Shown here one piece after another: positions 24,712-32,351 of a stretch of 64,000 nucleotides of DNA. Origin of the DNA: Bacteroidales bacterium (GTDB taxonomy: Bacteria > Bacteroidota > Bacteroidia > Bacteroidales > F082); the NCBI GenBank assembly GCA_029983675.1, contig JASBYY010000004.1, positions 10,896 to 74,895 of the forward strand, written 5' to 3'. The notes under the pieces were generated by a model. It worked only from the letters and a program-made list of their open reading frames with translations. It was not told the origin of the DNA and ran no database searches. Made by a program: the position numbers and the translations under genes. Position 1 is the first letter of the stretch. Each line of letters begins with the position of its first letter.

Positions 24712-25779
24712 TTATTTTTTAATGGTTTGAATTCTATTAAACCCTATATTTCGGGCATTATTACTCTTATTGAATAATTCTTGGGCCTTTTGCATTTCAT
24801 CTTCATTTTCAAAAAACAATATGCTGCCGCGTTTAAGCAAATTATAACGATAGCTCATTTTATACCCTTTTGAAAAGCTGCTGTAATTCTCACTGTTGTT
24901 GGAGCTATGAAGATTTCGGAAAGAGATGTTTTCATTGATTGCAAAAACCACGTGTTCCCATACTTCTTCTTCAACAAAACAGTCGGAAATACAATAAATA
25001 GCCGGTTTAAGGCGTGGCGGAAGGTTAAGTTTAAAATCGGTACGATTACCGCTGCATTCATTTACTTCAAGGAGGAATAATTGCTGTTCGGCTCCCATGG
25101 TAATGAATTGTTTATCATGGCTTAAATTACAATCGATTTCAGCATCAAAGGCAAAAGACCACCCTTTATTCAACTTATACATTACCTGCTTGTAAAATCC
25201 GTCATCTTCCGTTTTTCCTTTTTCCCCTTTTTTATTGCCCACGGTTTCATGTTTGATAAACACAAAATCCGTATCATTTTCTTTATCTTCATCTTTAAAG
25301 AACTTGAAAGTACTATAATCTTTTACGTTGATAAATGTCGGATTATAGCCAACTTTCGCATCGTACCCTTTCAAATAGTAATTGTTATAGAGTTCTTTTA
25401 ATTCAAATTCTTGATCAAAAGGTGCAATGATATATTTTTCACTTTCTCTAAGAAAATAAAGTGGTGATATTTCATTTATTATTCCAAATTTCTGCTCCGT
25501 TTTTCCATCTTTACCCACGAAGCCATAAATAAAACTATTTTCACCAATCAGATCATTGGCTTGAGATTCTTTTTTGTTTTTACGCGGACTGAGGCAACCG
25601 TTTTTCATCAGTAGATAGTAACGTAACGTTCCAAGCAGGGTGGTTTGTTGGGGATATAATTCAGACCTCACATAGTAGTCCATTTCAAACTTGCCCGGTT
25701 CTCCTTTTTTTTCAGTATGTTTTTCCCCTCCAAAAAAATAGGCATTTACCGGGGTGAGCTTTATTTGATAATTGTTCAT
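24712..25779 (-). CDS. cmr3: Type III-B RAMP protein Cmr3
   Basis: A 355-residue protein in the Cmr3 position, binding the crRNA 5' handle beside Cas10. N-terminal features are KLTPVNAYFFGGEKH and SELYPQQTTLLGTLRYYLL (Cmr3 family: ...P.t..GalR). The end reads FSKGYKMSYRYNLLKRGSILFF. Its ATG overlaps the cas10 stop (ATGA). Confidence 0.88.
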   Translation of the reverse strand: MNNYQIKLTPVNAYFFGGEKHTEKKGEPGKFEMDYYVRSELYPQQTTLLGTLRYYLLMKNGCLSPRKNKKESQANDLIGENSFIYGFVGKDGKTEQKFGIINEISPLYFLRESEKYIIAPFDQEFELKELYNNYYLKGYDAKVGYNPTFINVKDYSTFKFFKDEDKENDTDFVFIKHETVGNKKGEKGKTEDDGFYKQVMYKLNKGWSFAFDAEIDCNLSHDKQFITMGAEQQLFLLEVNECSGNRTDFKLNLPPRLKPAIYCISDCFVEEEVWEHVVFAINENISFRNLHSSNNSENYSSFSKGYKMSYRYNLLKRGSILFFENEDEMQKAQELFNKSNNARNIGFNRIQTIKK

Positions 25780-27422
25780 TGATCTTTTGATTTTTTAGGT
25801 TGAATAAACTGATAGTATCGCAATATAGTGAAGAGGATGTCTTTAAAACGTTTATTTTGCTTGTATTCTTCTTCTTTGCTGCATACCGTAAGATAATCTT
25901 GTTTTAAAACTTTTATTAGCGATGTAAAATAATCGGTAAAAGTGTTTTTCTCTTCATGTATTTCTTCGTTGAAGAAGTTTTCAATGAAAGCATCAATCCG
26001 ATCATTTCGTACCGCATGGATGAAAGTCGTGAAAAATACATCGTCTTTCAACCGCTGAATCATTCCGCTGAGCGTGTCTTTTTTATCTTTTCCTTGCAGC
26101 TGTAAGGTGAGCAATTCATAAATTCTCTTAGCGGAAGCGGTTTTTGACTTGTCGATAAAACACTCCATATACTGACCGCTATGTTTTTGAAAACGAACGC
26201 TTACACCATTTTTATTTGGGAAAAGCTCCTTGTCCTGTTTGCACTTTTCCAACATGTTATGGGCTTGTTCCATCGCTTCACGCATGGGAAATTTATAATA
26301 AGAGAGCATAAAACCATACGATAAAGTGGGAATGGTTACTCCTTGCTCTTCGGCGTATTGACCCAATGTATCGTTGAAATCCTTATCTAAATCTTTGATA
26401 AGGATTGCCAATGATTTGAGATAATTGTCTCCATTGTAAGCAATGGGTAAAAAGGCCAAAATGTCTTCTCCTCCTAAATATATGGCACTCCCACCGTAGT
26501 TGTGGATGCTCTCTTCCGCTTTTTTTCCGAACAGAAGAAGTTTTTCGGAAAAAGTTTTTAATTTTTCCCTATCATTGGCAACACTGCTGAGCAAAGCACC
26601 AATGTTATCACCATCGGCATACAGCACAGCGTAATATTTATGATAATCCTGCATCTTGTCTTTGAAAACGTCGTTCTTTTTCAACAAGTCAATAATCTGG
26701 ATATCTTCGTTTTTAAAATCTTCTTCTAACAACCGATTGTATGTTGTTGCATCTGCTTCTTTTAACAAGTCTGCAGTAGATATCTCTGCGATTGATTTGA
26801 AGTGCCGTCCTTTTTCATCTCCGAAAGCATCTTTTTTCAGAGCGGTGTTTTCGTTCCATTTCGTAGCAAAATAATCAATCAAAAAATTTGAGTTGATATC
26901 AAATGCATATCTTTTATTTAATTCTTTGTTGTCTAACAGATTGTTAAGGATTTTTAAAACCGAATTATCAGATTTCCCTTCTTTATTCTTAGATGTTGTA
27001 ATAGAGGTCAACTCTTTATCCGTTAAAGAAATTTCAACAATATGGAGATTCAAGTAGTTGCGTAAAAATGCAACAATGTCTCCGTTTTTCAGTGTTGCGT
27101 TTTTACAACAGATGTCATCTGCAAAGAACTTTATCGTATTATCAACAAAGCCTTGAATATCTAATTTTGATTTATTTACAAAATATAGGCGATCGGCATA
27201 CAGCCCAGCCCCATATTTTCCTTTATTCACCCCTTTCTGCGTATTGTCATCTAAAGGTTTGTCATAGGGTAACAGTATCTCCCAATCATTGTCTATAGCC
27301 TGCTCAAGTATTTTCCTCATGAAAAGTGAAAAGAAATAGCTGGCCGCCCATATGCTGCGCGTGCGTTTTGCTTGGGTAAAGGTATCATATATGGGCCCAA
27401 TGGTTATTGCTGTGTATTGCAT
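25776..27422 (-). CDS. cas10: Type III-B Cas10 (Cmr2), no HD nuclease domain
   Basis: A 548-residue Cas10, short for Cmr2. It starts directly in the first palm-like region (AITIGPIYDTFTQAKRTRSI) with no N-terminal HD nuclease. The catalytic palm has YADGDNIG (D270, D272) and the cyclase motif as GGED (317-320) in place of GGDD. It should therefore make a nucleotide messenger upon target RNA binding but not cut DNA. In Bacteroides fragilis a similar HD-less Cmr2 beside CorA joins ATP to S-adenosylmethionine (SAM-AMP); the same product is inferred here from the neighbours, not shown by the residues themselves. Confidence 0.93.
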   Translation of the reverse strand: MQYTAITIGPIYDTFTQAKRTRSIWAASYFFSLFMRKILEQAIDNDWEILLPYDKPLDDNTQKGVNKGKYGAGLYADRLYFVNKSKLDIQGFVDNTIKFFADDICCKNATLKNGDIVAFLRNYLNLHIVEISLTDKELTSITTSKNKEGKSDNSVLKILNNLLDNKELNKRYAFDINSNFLIDYFATKWNENTALKKDAFGDEKGRHFKSIAEISTADLLKEADATTYNRLLEEDFKNEDIQIIDLLKKNDVFKDKMQDYHKYYAVLYADGDNIGALLSSVANDREKLKTFSEKLLLFGKKAEESIHNYGGSAIYLGGEDILAFLPIAYNGDNYLKSLAILIKDLDKDFNDTLGQYAEEQGVTIPTLSYGFMLSYYKFPMREAMEQAHNMLEKCKQDKELFPNKNGVSVRFQKHSGQYMECFIDKSKTASAKRIYELLTLQLQGKDKKDTLSGMIQRLKDDVFFTTFIHAVRNDRIDAFIENFFNEEIHEEKNTFTDYFTSLIKVLKQDYLTVCSKEEEYKQNKRFKDILFTILRYYQFIQPKKSKDQ

Positions 27423-27426
27423 GATT

Positions 27427-28839
27427 TTACTTCTTATTTAAATTACTCAATGAGGTATAACCAATTTTTGTTGACGCCATTTTCATAAAGTCCACAAGTG
27501 AAAAATCTTTTGGCGTTGACAAGATGAAATCTTTTTGTTTACTTTCTTCCAAAGAACACATATCATTTCTTTTATTTCTATAATCATGAATTCGGAAAAT
27601 AAATTCTTTATCCTGGATTTCTTTTGACAACTCATTTCCTACCAAATAAACATTATTGTCAATAACCTTGAACAGAAGAGGTGACCGAAACCTTTCAATA
27701 TCTGAAGAGAGTTCATAGTAATGCGTTTTATCATTCTCATCGACAATGGTAGCATAATCATTTCTATGCATTCTTTCTGCCTCCTCAACAATTTCATCTC
27801 CTTTCAAAAACACACTAACGATAATAACATCTTTGTCTTTCTCATTATAAAGTTTAAACTCATATTTTGATGACAATCCTAACAATGCACGAATAAAATA
27901 ATATTGGAAAGTCTGTGGATCATTCCATCCTTTTTCTGTTTTCTCATTATTCCCATAAATTGGAGGTTTCTTACCCTTGAGATTAAACCCTTTCCCCCTA
28001 ATGCCTTGTTTTATTTTTCGTTTCTCCCAACGAAAACCTTTGCCAACAAAATATTCGAAAAGTATAGATTTTTTATATATTTCATTGCTATGTCGTGTCT
28101 TAGGTATATTTATACCTGATTTCAGCAACTTATAATCATCATTAATGGTTTGTAAAATCTGAACTATTTCAGAAGACTGTAATGTTTTTTTGTACACAAA
28201 AGAAAACTCTTGTTTCAATAATTCCTCATTATTTTTGAGTTCTTTATTTTTCTGATTGTACTCAATCTTTGTTGGCAAAAAACAACCGAAGCCCTTACTT
28301 TGCCGTGTGCCAAAATTTGTAGAAATGAAAAAAAGCTGTATGTATTTTAAAATTTCTGAGAAAAGATCTTCTTTTTTTGTTAGAATTAAAACGTTTGTGT
28401 CATCACTTTCAACAATCCCTTTCTTTTCTATTTTGTTCCAATCAGCGATTACATTATGACTTTTTACTATTTGAGAATTCTGTTTTTCCTGTGCAAAAAA
28501 AGGACTGTTGCTTATTACCTTAATCTCTCGATTTTCAAGGTTTTTTGCATCGCTCCCTTTAATATATGAAGCCAATAAGTATTCAGTTCTGGTTGAATTG
28601 CTATTAATATCTATCCTCATCTTATAATCTAATGCCGGATGTTCTCCTTTGCCTACAAGCCATTTGTTCTCTTTGGCCGTATTGATGCCTTGTTGGTAGT
28701 CTCCGTTTCCCAATTTCGTCAGAATAAACTTATCCAACTTCGGCTTCACTTCGCTTGCCCGCAGGGTGGCTCCCTCCTGATCGTGCTGAAAGTGGATCAG
28801 AGGTGTGTGCTGTTTTAAAGTTACTTTTAATGTATGCAT
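27427..28839 (-). CDS. cmr1: Type III-B RAMP protein Cmr1
   Basis: A 470-residue double-RAMP subunit that caps the target 3' side of the Cmr complex. It starts MHTLKVTLKQHTPLIHFQ with EGATLRASEVKPKL, the usual Cmr1 opening. Near residue 180 it has FISTNFGTRQSKGFGCF, the Gly-rich RAMP loop. I chose ATG 28839 rather than 28896 because it begins at the family N-terminus and lies 7 bases after the upstream gene's stop. Confidence 0.9.
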   Translation of the reverse strand: MHTLKVTLKQHTPLIHFQHDQEGATLRASEVKPKLDKFILTKLGNGDYQQGINTAKENKWLVGKGEHPALDYKMRIDINSNSTRTEYLLASYIKGSDAKNLENREIKVISNSPFFAQEKQNSQIVKSHNVIADWNKIEKKGIVESDDTNVLILTKKEDLFSEILKYIQLFFISTNFGTRQSKGFGCFLPTKIEYNQKNKELKNNEELLKQEFSFVYKKTLQSSEIVQILQTINDDYKLLKSGINIPKTRHSNEIYKKSILFEYFVGKGFRWEKRKIKQGIRGKGFNLKGKKPPIYGNNEKTEKGWNDPQTFQYYFIRALLGLSSKYEFKLYNEKDKDVIIVSVFLKGDEIVEEAERMHRNDYATIVDENDKTHYYELSSDIERFRSPLLFKVIDNNVYLVGNELSKEIQDKEFIFRIHDYRNKRNDMCSLEESKQKDFILSTPKDFSLVDFMKMASTKIGYTSLSNLNKK

Positions 28840-28846
28840 AACAGTC

Positions 28847-29254
28847 TTATTTTTTAGTTTTTGAGTTTGCAGAATTAAGAATGATGGATAACCCATCGAT
28901 TATTTTTTTGTAGAGTTCAATATCATGTTCAAGCAAGGCTATCTTGGAGTTGTAAGTGTCTTCAATAGAACTTTTGTCTTTTCCCAATTTTTCGGTTTTC
29001 TGCTTTAATTCATTGATTTCATTCTGAAGTGTTTCATCAGAAGCAACATTCACCTTTGCAATTAGATTCCAGTATTTTTCCTGTTCAAACGACTTTGTTT
29101 TCATCTTTCGAGCAAAGCGATTCTGAATGCAAGGTTTTACAATATGTTTCAACAAGAACACAAGGGCAACTAATCCGATGACACCCCAACATAAAGACGG
29201 GATGGCATTCACTACATTCTGCCAATCTACGGCTAATAATACCAAGTCTTTCAT
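28847..29254 (-). CDS. Small membrane-anchored coiled-coil protein in the CRISPR operon, unknown
   Basis: A 135-residue protein I do not recognise. Residues about 18-36 form one hydrophobic helix (IPSLCWGVIGLVALVFLL). A basic patch follows (HIVKPCIQNRFARKMKTK), then a charged coiled coil at about 72-120 (LQNEINELKQKTEKLGKDKS). Its ATG overlaps the corA stop (ATGA), and it ends 7 bases before cmr1, so it is fully part of the operon. The basic patch suggests N-out, C-in topology, with the coiled coil in the cytoplasm. A partner or regulator of the CorA-like effector is the natural guess. It is not a known Cas protein to me. Confidence 0.85.
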   Translation of the reverse strand: MKDLVLLAVDWQNVVNAIPSLCWGVIGLVALVFLLKHIVKPCIQNRFARKMKTKSFEQEKYWNLIAKVNVASDETLQNEINELKQKTEKLGKDKSSIEDTYNSKIALLEHDIELYKKIIDGLSIILNSANSKTKK

Positions 29255-30717
29255 TTTATCTTCCTTTTAATGATCAATATAACTCCAATTACTACTGAGG
29301 CAACAAAACCCATGAGAGCAAACTGATAACCCCAGATATTGAACCAACGGGACAATCCTCCGCATCCGTTCAATGCCGTGTTACTCATCCCGAAGATGCC
29401 GGCGACAACCGTTATCGGAACAAAAATCGTTGCAATCCATGTGAGGAGTGATACCGTATTGTTGACTCTACGATCTTCTCGCAAAGTTACATAGTTGTAT
29501 AATTCCTCTATTTCTTTATCCAGTTTTTCTACGTGTTCGTTTATTCGTAACAGCTTGTACAGTTTCTCATACATCTCAATGCCTTGATCTTGTGCCGAAA
29601 CCTCCCGGAAATGAATCTTGTTGACAAAACGGATGTATTCTTTGTACAAGGAACTCAATTTCAAGCTCAACCCTTTCTTGTTATCCATATTGCTGATGTT
29701 TGTCACCTCTGCCGAGAATCGCAAAATCGAGGCTTTTTGAACCAAAACAAGTTCGGACATCCGAGCATACTCTGTTTCAAAATATTGAATTAGAAAATTA
29801 GGACATGTTGTATTGGCTAAATAGACCATTGAATACCGTGACACACCATACAACGAGCACCATTTTTGCCAGCGTTCGTAGGTAGATTCCTTTATGAGTG
29901 TTTTCTGCATTTCCGTATTTTGGCAGCTCATACCATTCGGATTATCAACAAACAGAAACTCATACCAATTATTACTCATGATGAAGTCTTCGTACCCTCC
30001 GCCACAGAACTGATTAGCCCATTCATCGTTCTTATACCATGACAGCACAAACATCCTATCGTCAATAACCGGTTTCAGCTGAATATTAGCTGCCACTTCA
30101 TGGATCATATCCGTAATAAAATCCGCCGGTTTGTTGTGCGGTGTTTTGTTGTCATATCGGCTGAAATCTTCGCAATAGCCGGTTTCACGTCCGTGGAGTC
30201 CGATGAATTCCAATTTTTGGGCAATCAGAAAGCGATTTTCCACATCTTTGATAAAAGGTGGAAAAACTCTTCTGCCATACTGATTGATATTCAACACAGC
30301 CTCCGGGTCTGCATATCTTCTGTTTTCCATGAAAAATGATAGAACACCAACGCCGGTCGAATACAGGTTCAAGTTGATGGCTTTTACATTCAACTCATAT
30401 TCTTTCCCGCCGGCACAAGTTATTTTATACAATACCTCTCCGTGTTTTGGCTCATTTCGTTCATAATGGCGAATTAAAGAACCGTTTGAACCGTTGTCAT
30501 ACAAGGCCTCGTGAACAAATTCATAAAAATAGTTTTTCTCGTTGTACAAATCGTCCGATTCCTGATTATTGGCAGGTGTTGTCACTCTTTCCCAATTGTC
30601 CGAATCGGAATACTCGATTTTATTCAGGTCGATTTGTTCCGACAAGGTTTTCTCTTCAAAACCTCTAACATCCCATCGAAAGGGGAATTGAAAATTATGA
30701 TAACTATATTCCATCAT
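29251..30717 (-). CDS. CorA-like membrane effector of type III CRISPR
   Basis: A 488-residue protein with a large soluble N-terminal part and two C-terminal membrane helices (about 423-442 and 462-482), as in CorA divalent-cation channels. The helix-end signature reads VVAGIFGMSNT: the CorA GMN triplet is GMS here. The soluble part is long compared with housekeeping CorA and includes a long helix region before the membrane (VEKLDKEIEELYNYVTLRED). CorA homologues next to Cmr genes bind SAM-AMP and are thought to damage the membrane when activated. The start overlaps the phosphodiesterase stop by 14 bases. Confidence 0.88.
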   Translation of the reverse strand: MMEYSYHNFQFPFRWDVRGFEEKTLSEQIDLNKIEYSDSDNWERVTTPANNQESDDLYNEKNYFYEFVHEALYDNGSNGSLIRHYERNEPKHGEVLYKITCAGGKEYELNVKAINLNLYSTGVGVLSFFMENRRYADPEAVLNINQYGRRVFPPFIKDVENRFLIAQKLEFIGLHGRETGYCEDFSRYDNKTPHNKPADFITDMIHEVAANIQLKPVIDDRMFVLSWYKNDEWANQFCGGGYEDFIMSNNWYEFLFVDNPNGMSCQNTEMQKTLIKESTYERWQKWCSLYGVSRYSMVYLANTTCPNFLIQYFETEYARMSELVLVQKASILRFSAEVTNISNMDNKKGLSLKLSSLYKEYIRFVNKIHFREVSAQDQGIEMYEKLYKLLRINEHVEKLDKEIEELYNYVTLREDRRVNNTVSLLTWIATIFVPITVVAGIFGMSNTALNGCGGLSRWFNIWGYQFALMGFVASVVIGVILIIKRKIK

Positions 30718-31450
30718 TTATGATTTTACTAATTGATTCAACATAATTCTTTATTTCATCGGATGAGAAACGTCCTCTTGGCAGACCGAAGAAGCCGCTT
30801 TCTCCGCCCCCGTGAAACGCCCGTCCTGTTTTGACTTCCTCTTGAAAACAATTGACAAGTTGAGGTTGTCTTTCTCCATAATAGACCAATTCCGCATTGT
30901 TATAAACCAACAGGTTCCGGAAAGGATACAGGTAATCGACTATGGGTGAAAACCTGGAAACAGAGGTATATACTATTTTTAGATTTCCCTTTGATACGGC
31001 TTGTCGAGCATCTTCTTCCGCTATTTTTTCTTCCTCTTCCGTTACACCTTGGGCTTTCCGATCCGCCTGCCTGATGGATGATATTTCTTCATCCGTTGCT
31101 CCCAAAGCCTTCATCCCTCCGATGTATGCCGAATCGTTAGCGACAACCAGTTGCTGCCGGCGGTTCAACGGTACGTGCAGTAGGTCGGCAACCTGCTCCA
31201 ATGCGGATTTTTTCCCAAAATAATCGTTGTGGTGGTCAATGCGGACATAATGTGCAGGCGGAAGAATGTCTTCTCTCAATTCAATACCGTAAAACAGATC
31301 GGTTTCGTTGATTTCAGCCTGATATGCACTGAGCGTTGCATTATTCCACGACAAGCCGTTATCATGAAAACATTCACCACTTGCTAACAACATGTCCCTT
31401 ATCGTAAGCATCTCCAAATCATGTCCACCCAATAGAAAGATTCTCTTCAT
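30704..31450 (-). CDS. DHH-family phosphodiesterase, NrN-like, of the CRISPR locus
   Basis: A 248-residue DHH-type phosphodiesterase. The DHH triad is in VRIDHHNDYFG (72-74). N-terminal GGHDLEML, LVVANDSAYIGGM and QADR supply further metal-site residues. The C-terminal GGGESGFFGLPRGRF is the substrate loop of DHHA1-type domains. Next to CorA in Cmr loci, NrN proteins degrade the SAM-AMP messenger and so end the signal. That role is inferred from family and position. It starts 22 bases after the Cas6-like gene. Confidence 0.85.
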   Translation of the reverse strand: MKRIFLLGGHDLEMLTIRDMLLASGECFHDNGLSWNNATLSAYQAEINETDLFYGIELREDILPPAHYVRIDHHNDYFGKKSALEQVADLLHVPLNRRQQLVVANDSAYIGGMKALGATDEEISSIRQADRKAQGVTEEEEKIAEEDARQAVSKGNLKIVYTSVSRFSPIVDYLYPFRNLLVYNNAELVYYGERQPQLVNCFQEEVKTGRAFHGGGESGFFGLPRGRFSSDEIKNYVESISKIINDGI

Positions 31451-31472
31451 AACAAACCCTTATCCTTTGTCG

Positions 31473-32141
31473 TTAAATACTTACCTCCATCCTCTTCACC
31501 ATTCCGAACCCCACGCTCACGCTTTTGCCCAGACCGATATAGTCGGGCAGGCTCACGTTGCACTTGAACTGCACGTCAAAGCCCTGCATCTTGACACCTT
31601 TATAAGAATAGATGCGTGCATCTTCCAGTGCCGTGATGCGCACTTTCACGTCTTTTTCAAAATGAATGTCGAGACCGGTAGCAAAGGAAAGAATATTGCC
31701 CGTCAAGACACGCTCTAAAAATTCACATTGCTCCGCAAGACTTTCCAACTTCTTGTATTCCTGATAGTTCTCCTGATTAAGCGGCAGCCATTTGCGCAAA
31801 GTGTACGAAAACCATTCATCCCACACCTGCACCAATACCTGATCGGCTTTCACTTGCGACACTTCTAAATGCACCGGCCTTTCATTTATATTAATATCGA
31901 AATTGCAGTTAGAGAAAAACTCGCCAATGGCCTCCGTTCCGTCACCGATACAAACGATGGCCGCCTTGCTGCCGATACGTTTGTATTGTATCAGTGGATA
32001 GGCATAACGGAATCCGCCATCCTGATGGTTGTGAAACAGCACATCGGCCTCGCCGCCCATGGAAGCGTTGACTGCTACCCTGAAAAACGGCACCTCTCCT
32101 TGACAAATCTCGTTTTTAAACTTCACTCTTAAGATCTTCAT
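31473..32141 (-). CDS. cas6: Cas6-like CRISPR RNA endonuclease
   Basis: A RAMP-type protein of 222 residues from ATG 32141 (MKILRVKFKNEI). The middle has FHNHQDGGFRYAYPLIQYKRIG, and the end has YIGLGKSVSVGFGMVKR, the Gly-rich loop near the C-terminus typical of Cas6. Cas6 cuts the repeat RNA to free crRNAs. No other Cas6 is in the locus. It is the first gene of the operon. An upstream ATG at 32183 would add 14 residues but overlaps the promoter box at 32181-32188. Confidence 0.8.
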   Translation of the reverse strand: MKILRVKFKNEICQGEVPFFRVAVNASMGGEADVLFHNHQDGGFRYAYPLIQYKRIGSKAAIVCIGDGTEAIGEFFSNCNFDININERPVHLEVSQVKADQVLVQVWDEWFSYTLRKWLPLNQENYQEYKKLESLAEQCEFLERVLTGNILSFATGLDIHFEKDVKVRITALEDARIYSYKGVKMQGFDVQFKCNVSLPDYIGLGKSVSVGFGMVKRMEVSI

Positions 32142-32180
32142 GCCCGATCGTTTTTCTAGCTCATTGATTTCCAACATATA

Positions 32181-32188
32181 CAAACATA
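32181..32188 (-). promoter_or_regulatory. -7 box of the whole CRISPR-Cas operon
   Basis: The reverse strand reads TATGTTTG (TAnnTTTG), about 40 bases before ATG 32141. No other promoter-like gap is seen down to cas2, so the genes from cas6 to cas2 may be one transcript of about 12 kb. Confidence 0.5.
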
Positions 32189-32295
32189 TATAGTCGGTTC
32201 ATCAAGTTTTCAGCGACAAAATTACATATAATTTTTTTACAGTCGTCAACTCAACTACAAAAAAACACACCACAGGTTCAAATAACAAGTGCCTC

Positions 32296-32328
32296 AAAAA
32301 GAAATAGCGGCCGAAAAACCGCTATTTC
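32296..32328 (-). terminator. Rho-independent terminator after the pyrophosphatase gene
   Basis: A 10-base perfect stem (GAAATAGCGG/CCGCTATTTC) at 32301-32310 and 32319-32328, followed on the reverse strand by TTTTT. It separates the pyrophosphatase transcript from the CRISPR operon promoter. Confidence 0.85.
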
Positions 32329-32351
32329 CTTGTCATCTCACGAAAAAACAC

